A stretch of DNA of 9,565 nt from Gemmatimonadota bacterium (GTDB lineage: Bacteria; Gemmatimonadota; Gemmatimonadetes; Gemmatimonadales; GWC2-71-9): NCBI GenBank assembly GCA_003220975.1, contig QHTX01000103.1:1-9565 (forward strand). The letters are read 5' to 3'. The notes under the pieces were generated by a model. The model had not been told where the DNA came from. It searched no databases and was given only the letters and a program-made list of their open reading frames with translations. How positions within the stretch are numbered: position 1 is the stretch's first letter; each line of letters starts with the position of its first letter. Shown here in pieces: positions 6,688-9,565 of this stretch. Made by a program: the position numbers and the translations under genes.

Positions 6688-6707
6688 TTTCGAACTTATG
6701 TTCGAAA
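6688..6707. promoter_or_regulatory. LexA-box-like palindrome upstream of the SDR gene
   Basis: Two 8-nt arms, TTTCGAAC and GTTCGAAA, flank the 4-nt centre TTAT. The layout CGAAC-N4-GTTCG is the LexA (SOS) box known in Bacillus and actinobacteria. It sits 22 nt upstream of the chosen ATG, in an AT-rich pocket where a promoter would be expected. A third GAACA (6710-6714) adds an overlapping TGTTC-N6-GAACA. Whether LexA or another dimeric regulator binds is inference. Confidence 0.5.
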
Positions 6708-6726
6708 TTGAACATCGGCAAGGCGC

Positions 6727-6741
6727 GGCGTAACTTACGCC
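6727..6741. promoter_or_regulatory. 15-nt operator-like palindrome GGCGTAA-C-TTACGCC
   Basis: Perfect 7-bp dyad with a single central base, 37 nt after the stop codon of the small membrane protein gene and 20 nt upstream of the LexA-like palindrome on the minus strand. The stem is short and has no U-tract, so an operator is likelier than a terminator. No regulator gene is adjacent. Confidence 0.4.
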
Positions 6742-6777
6742 CCCTGTACTAGCTCACCCCTGGTCCTCTTTAAGCAG

Positions 6778-7320
6778 CTACGCCGGCATCCAGTGGTGGA
6801 GATCCAGCATCGCGCCCTTAGGCGCGTGTGACAGGATGAAGCGCACGACTCCCTCAGGATCCTGGAAATTCTCGACCGGACGCCCGCCGCCGACCGGTCC
6901 AGCGCCGAAGCCGTAGCTGGCGCTGTAGAGATCGATCCTCGCCGACTGCCTCGCCGACTGCACCAGGACGCCACGCTCATCGTCGCACACGAGGACCACT
7001 TCGCTCCACGGAATGAACACCGGCCGCAGAAACCCCGGCCCGGTGACGCCCGCCTCGCTCACGGCCATCGCGCCGACCTTTTGGCGCGCCGCGATTGGCG
7101 CGGCGAGTACGATCGCGAGGCCCGCCACCTCGATTAGGAACGACAGCGCGTAGCTTCCGGGTGACGGGGCGACCGCGAGAGGAATCCCGAAGAGCCGCCT
7201 GGTGACGGCGATCCCGAACAGCAGCAACAACACGCCGAACACACGAAGCGCGAGACGGAACGGGCGGTCGTTGCCTTTGAACGCCGGTGGCGAAGCAGGA
7301 CCGGAGGGGGGATCGCTCAT
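6778..7320 (-). CDS. Small membrane protein with possible PH-like domain
   Basis: Unrecognised 180-residue protein. A Ser/Pro/Gly-rich cytoplasmic start (residues 1-22) is followed by two predicted membrane helices, about 25-46 (VFGVLLLLFGIAV) and 57-78 (ALSFLIEVAGLAIVLAAPIA). The soluble C-terminal region has MAVSEAGVTGPG and FIPWSEVVLV (about 92-112), the pattern seen in bacterial PH-like domains in which a strand leads into a conserved I-P-W-x-x-I/V. The tail ends in PKGAMLDLHHWMPA. ATG 7320 has AGGG about 6 nt upstream. It starts 12 nt after the Rid gene stop and is probably the last gene of the unit with Rid, MFS and the DUF885 protein. The stop is TAG at 6780-6778. The PH-like reading is tentative. 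Confidence 0.75.
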   Translation of the reverse strand: MSDPPSGPASPPAFKGNDRPFRLALRVFGVLLLLFGIAVTRRLFGIPLAVAPSPGSYALSFLIEVAGLAIVLAAPIAARQKVGAMAVSEAGVTGPGFLRPVFIPWSEVVLVCDDERGVLVQSARQSARIDLYSASYGFGAGPVGGGRPVENFQDPEGVVRFILSHAPKGAMLDLHHWMPA

Positions 7321-7332
7321 GCGCGCCCTATC

Positions 7333-7776
7333 TCATCCGCCTGCCACCGCCAGGCACTCGATCTCCACCCGCGCGCCGAGCGCGAGCCCACTGCCCGCCA
7401 CCGTCGACCGTGCCGGCGGATCCTTCGGGAAATAGCTCGCGTACACCTCGTTCATCTTCCCGTAGTCGCGGATGTCGACCAGGAACACCGTGCATTTCAC
7501 CACGCGGTCGAGCGAGCTGCCTGCGGCGGCGAGCACCGCCTTCACGTTCTCGAGGGCCTGGTGCGTCTGCCCGGTGATCCCCGTGTCCGCCAGCCGTCGG
7601 GTCCCGGGGACGTTGCCGATCTGCCCGGAGAGATAGAGCACGTTGCCGACGCGCACCGCTAGGGAGAACGGCAGCCCCTGCACTTCGCCGGGGCCGTGGA
7701 TCACCTCGCGCTGCTGCGCGAGGGCGGGCACCGCGCTCACGAGCGCGGCGGCGCACAGCGAGATGACGCTTCTCAT
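7333..7776 (-). CDS. Exported Rid family (YjgF/YER057c/UK114) protein
   Basis: A 147-residue protein made of a signal peptide (MRSVISLCAAALVSAVPALA-QQ) plus one Rid domain. Cytosolic RidA hydrolyses reactive enamine/imine intermediates; this copy should act in the periplasm, where its substrate is unknown. The trimer-cleft residues are mostly kept: Ser50 in LYLSGQIG, Arg123 in PPARSTV (the RidA carboxylate-binding Arg) and Glu140 in VEIECLAV. The RidA tyrosine near the N-terminus is replaced by Phe37 (GLPFSLAV). GQTHQALENVKAVLAAAGSSLDRVVKCTVF is the typical helix and strand (described here as 69-98). The start is strongly supported: ATG 7776 has a perfect AAGGAGG 7 nt upstream and overlaps the transporter stop as ATGA, so it is coupled to the MFS gene. 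Confidence 0.92.
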   Translation of the reverse strand: MRSVISLCAAALVSAVPALAQQREVIHGPGEVQGLPFSLAVRVGNVLYLSGQIGNVPGTRRLADTGITGQTHQALENVKAVLAAAGSSLDRVVKCTVFLVDIRDYGKMNEVYASYFPKDPPARSTVAGSGLALGARVEIECLAVAGG

Positions 7777-8987
7777 GTCGGACCCTCCTTGCGACGTAGG
7801 TAGTGCGCCGCGCTGACGAGCGCCAGCAGCCCGCCCAGCGTCGCGCTCGCGATGAACGCACGCGGCCCCCCCGCCCCCCCGCCCGCCCCCCCCGCCTGGT
7901 AGACGGCCCCGAGCGCCAGGCCGCCCACCAGCGCGGCGAGCCCCGTGGCCCCGTGATACACGCCGAACCCGCTGCCCTGATGCCCTCCAGGCCCGGCCAG
8001 TCGCGCCACCAACGCCCGCTCCGGGCTCTCGGTGAGTCCCGCCACGAGCCCCATCCCGAGAAACAGCGCCCACGCCCCCGCGGCGGTCGTGGCGCGCGCC
8101 ATGCCCAGCGCCAGCACCGCATACACCAGCCATCCCACCCACATCGTGCGGCCGGGCCCGAGCCGGTCCGTGGCTGCTCCGCCCAGGAAGCTCGACGACG
8201 AGCGCACGACGTGCACCGCCGCCCACAGCAACGGTACCACGGCCACGGGGATGCCGAGTTGTTGTGAGCGCAGGATGATCAGCGTGTCGGGCATGCGGAG
8301 GAGATAGAAGGCGGAGATGGCGACGAGGGCGGCAGGGGCGGCAAAGGCGGCCGGGGCGGCAGGGGACACCGTAGCGCTCGGTGCCGCCCCTTGCCGCCCA
8401 TTGCCGCCCCTCCCGCCCTTGCCGCCCCTGACCGCCCAGACTGCCAGCACCAAGACCGCGACTCCTGGCACCAAGCTCCACCCGATCACGGCGCGCACGT
8501 TCGCGGTCCCGGACGCGAGCAGGTACCACGCCGCCAGGGGGCCCAGCACCGCGCCCGCGTGGTCCATACCGCGTTGCAGCCCGAACGCCCGTCCGGCGAG
8601 CGCCGGCGGGGTGGCGTCCGCGATCAGCGCGTCGCGCGGCGGGGTGCGCAGGCCCTTCCCCAGCCGGTCCACCACGCGCAACCCGATCACCTGCCACGCG
8701 GCGCCGGTGACCGCGATGACCGGCCGCACGACCACGGCCGTGAAATAGCCGAGCACGATCAAGGGCCCGCGCAGTGGCACCCGGTCCGCCAGTCGCCCCG
8801 CCGCGAGCTTCACGAACGCCGCGGCGAGCTCCGCCGCGCCATCGAGGGCGCCCAGCGCCTGCGGGCCCGCTCCCAGCACCCCCGTCAGGAAGGCGGGCAG
8901 GAGCGGGTAGATCATCTCGCTCGCGAAATCGTTGAGCAACGAGACCGCGCCGAATAGCTTCACCTGGCGCGGTAGACGGCTACTCAT
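7773..8987 (-). CDS. Major facilitator superfamily transporter
   Basis: Inner-membrane transporter of 404 residues with about 12 predicted helices in two halves; substrate unknown. The loop after helix 2 carries a motif-A-like segment (AAGRLADRVPLRGP, 62-75), and VDRLGKGLRTPPRDALIAD (106-124) is shared with a subgroup of putative efflux carriers. The matching loop in the second half is GGAATDRLGPGR. The central cytoplasmic loop (187-220) is Gly/Arg/Lys-rich then Ala/Pro-rich because it is encoded by an inverted G-rich repeat. A second low-complexity stretch, AGGAGGGAGGP (366-376), is encoded by G8, G7 and G7 tracts. The start ATG 8987 overlaps the DUF885 stop by 8 nt. Its neighbours, an exported Rid protein and a peptidase-like protein, hint at handling of peptides or amino acids, but this is only context. 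Confidence 0.9.
   Translation of the reverse strand: MSSRLPRQVKLFGAVSLLNDFASEMIYPLLPAFLTGVLGAGPQALGALDGAAELAAAFVKLAAGRLADRVPLRGPLIVLGYFTAVVVRPVIAVTGAAWQVIGLRVVDRLGKGLRTPPRDALIADATPPALAGRAFGLQRGMDHAGAVLGPLAAWYLLASGTANVRAVIGWSLVPGVAVLVLAVWAVRGGKGGRGGNGRQGAAPSATVSPAAPAAFAAPAALVAISAFYLLRMPDTLIILRSQQLGIPVAVVPLLWAAVHVVRSSSSFLGGAATDRLGPGRTMWVGWLVYAVLALGMARATTAAGAWALFLGMGLVAGLTESPERALVARLAGPGGHQGSGFGVYHGATGLAALVGGLALGAVYQAGGAGGGAGGPRAFIASATLGGLLALVSAAHYLRRKEGPT
7784..7790 (-). promoter_or_regulatory. Perfect Shine-Dalgarno AAGGAGG for the Rid gene
   Basis: AAGGAGG lies inside the last codons of the transporter gene, 7 nt before the Rid ATG. It fixes the Rid start and, with the ATGA overlap, supports coupled translation. 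It is the strongest ribosome-binding site in the window; most other starts here have weak ones. Confidence 0.85.
7866..7893. repeat. Clustered C7, C7 and C8 tracts in the MFS gene
   Basis: Runs at 7866-7872, 7874-7880 and 7886-7893 are G tracts on the coding strand and encode a Gly/Ala loop near residue 370 of the transporter. Such clusters are prone to slippage and also to sequencing error; the frame is intact as given. Confidence 0.85.
8327..8437. repeat. Inverted array of GGGGCGGCA-type units in the MFS central loop
   Basis: The left arm (8327-8365) carries several GGGGCGGCA/AAGGCGGC units. The right arm (8382-8437) carries their complements (TTGCCGCCC, ATTGCCGCCCC). A roughly 16-nt spacer separates them. 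For example, 8353-8361 pairs exactly with 8382-8390. On the minus strand the right arm reads GGKGGRGGNGRQGAA, the spacer PSATVS and the left arm PAAPAAFAAPAA, so the element supplies the whole cytoplasmic linker between the two six-helix halves without breaking the frame. Confidence 0.85.
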
Positions 8988-9565
8988 TCAGGCCCAGGCC
9001 CCAGCGCATCAGCGTGACGGGCAGGCCGCCGTAGCGCAGCACGGCGTCGTGGAACGCGCGCAGCGTGAACGCCACCCCGCGCGCCGCGCGAAAGTCGTCG
9101 CGCAGCTTCAGCAGCTCTCGCCGCCCCACGGCGTAGCACAGCTGGTACGCCGGCTCGGCGCAATAGCGCCGCACTTCCGCCTCGGCGTTGGCCCGGTCGA
9201 CCCCCAGGTGACTCGTCAGGTACTCGACCCCCTGCTCGAACGTCATGCCCCGGGTGTGCAGCCCCACGTCGAGCAGGATCCGCACGGCGCGCCACAGCAG
9301 GTGCACGCGCTGGAAGAACTGTTCCTCCTCGGAGCGGTAAAATCCCTCCTCCCCCATCATGTCCTCGCAGTACAGCGCCCAGCCCTCGACGGTGAGCGGG
9401 GTCGAGACGTTCTTGCGCGTCTCCGACGCCTGCCGCTGGGCCTGCACCAGGTGGAGGTGGTGCCCCGGGTAGCCCTCGTGCAGGGCCGTGGCGGCGAGCT
9501 CGTGACGGCAATGGTCGCGCAGCATGCGCTCCTGCGCCGCCGCGGGCAGCCGCGGGTCGGGGACC
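8980..9565 (-). CDS. DUF885 family protein, C-terminal part (cut by right edge)
   Basis: The C-terminal 194 residues of a DUF885 protein; these are about 550-600 residues long, often exported and regarded as zinc-peptidase-like. The motif HEGYPGHH (around 9480-9460) is the family's HExxPGH signature, where two His and Glu are expected to bind zinc. The third-ligand region VEGWALYCEDMMGEEG is also present. QFFQRVHLLWRAVRILLDVGLH, FEQGVEYL and the closing RYGGLPVTLMRWGLG are typical of the C-terminal helices. The frame is open to the window edge, and an internal ATG at 9525 is not the start. The stop TAG (8982-8980) overlaps the transporter start by 8 nt. The substrate is unknown, and the N-terminus with any signal peptide is not visible. 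Confidence 0.88.
   Translation of the reverse strand, partial: VPDPRLPAAAQERMLRDHCRHELAATALHEGYPGHHLHLVQAQRQASETRKNVSTPLTVEGWALYCEDMMGEEGFYRSEEEQFFQRVHLLWRAVRILLDVGLHTRGMTFEQGVEYLTSHLGVDRANAEAEVRRYCAEPAYQLCYAVGRRELLKLRDDFRAARGVAFTLRAFHDAVLRYGGLPVTLMRWGLGLNE

Noticed and set aside
6667..6721. Peptide MPMFNFEHKFENLDTNVLDVG as the true N-terminus of the SDR
   Set aside because: It is in a different frame from the SDR, needs a frameshift at the poly-C tracts, and its codons are AT-rich and overlap the palindromes.
7328..8122. Long minus-strand frames across the Rid/MFS region other than the chosen ones
   Set aside because: Arg/Gly/Ala-rich translations with no family motifs; they overlap genes with clear motifs in another frame.

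Overview
The window is a compact, very GC-rich stretch of bacterial chromosome. Every gene I can support lies on the minus strand, so transcription runs from high to low coordinates. Signal peptides ending in A-Q, a TonB-dependent receptor start, many 4-nt GTGA/ATGA gene overlaps, and several kinds of short dispersed repeats (AATCCGC heptamers, CTGACAC heptamers, a GGGGCACGGCATGCC palindrome, GGGGCGGCA units) suggest a diderm environmental bacterium. The style resembles Gemmatimonadota or a similar soil phylum; this is inference from gene style, not a phylogenetic placement.

In transcription order: (1) the C-terminal part of a DUF885-type HExxPGH zinc peptidase-like protein, cut by the right edge (8980-9565); (2) a major facilitator superfamily (MFS) transporter (7773-8987); (3) an exported Rid/YjgF-family protein (7333-7776); (4) a small two-helix membrane protein with a possible PH-like domain (6778-7320). 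These four are tightly packed, with 8-nt and 4-nt overlaps and a 12-nt gap, and look like one transcription unit. A 111-nt gap (6667-6777) follows and holds two palindromes; one matches the Gram-positive/actinobacterial LexA-box layout.

The second block begins with a FabG-like short-chain dehydrogenase (5815-6666). A short AT-rich promoter-like interval then leads to a lipoprotein (5075-5752), an NAD-type isocitrate/isopropylmalate dehydrogenase (4050-5078), a zinc-ribbon membrane protein (3743-4096), an exported DUF4139 protein (2385-3782), a calcineurin-like phosphoesterase (1531-2388), a glutaryl-CoA dehydrogenase-like acyl-CoA dehydrogenase (294-1481), and the 5' end of a TonB-dependent receptor (1-265, cut by the left edge). 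Several junctions are translationally coupled although the functions look unrelated. Central acyl-CoA and 2-oxoacid metabolism (glutaryl-CoA dehydrogenase, isocitrate dehydrogenase, SDR) is mixed with envelope proteins.

No rRNA, tRNA, CRISPR array, transposase or phage gene is visible, and no gene-free stretch exceeds 300 bases. I see no convincing new multi-gene system. The most unusual feature is the repeat content: four unrelated short-repeat classes in 9.5 kb, three of them read in frame inside protein genes (a transporter loop, a lipoprotein and a DUF4139 protein), plus several 7-8 nt G/C tracts in coding regions.
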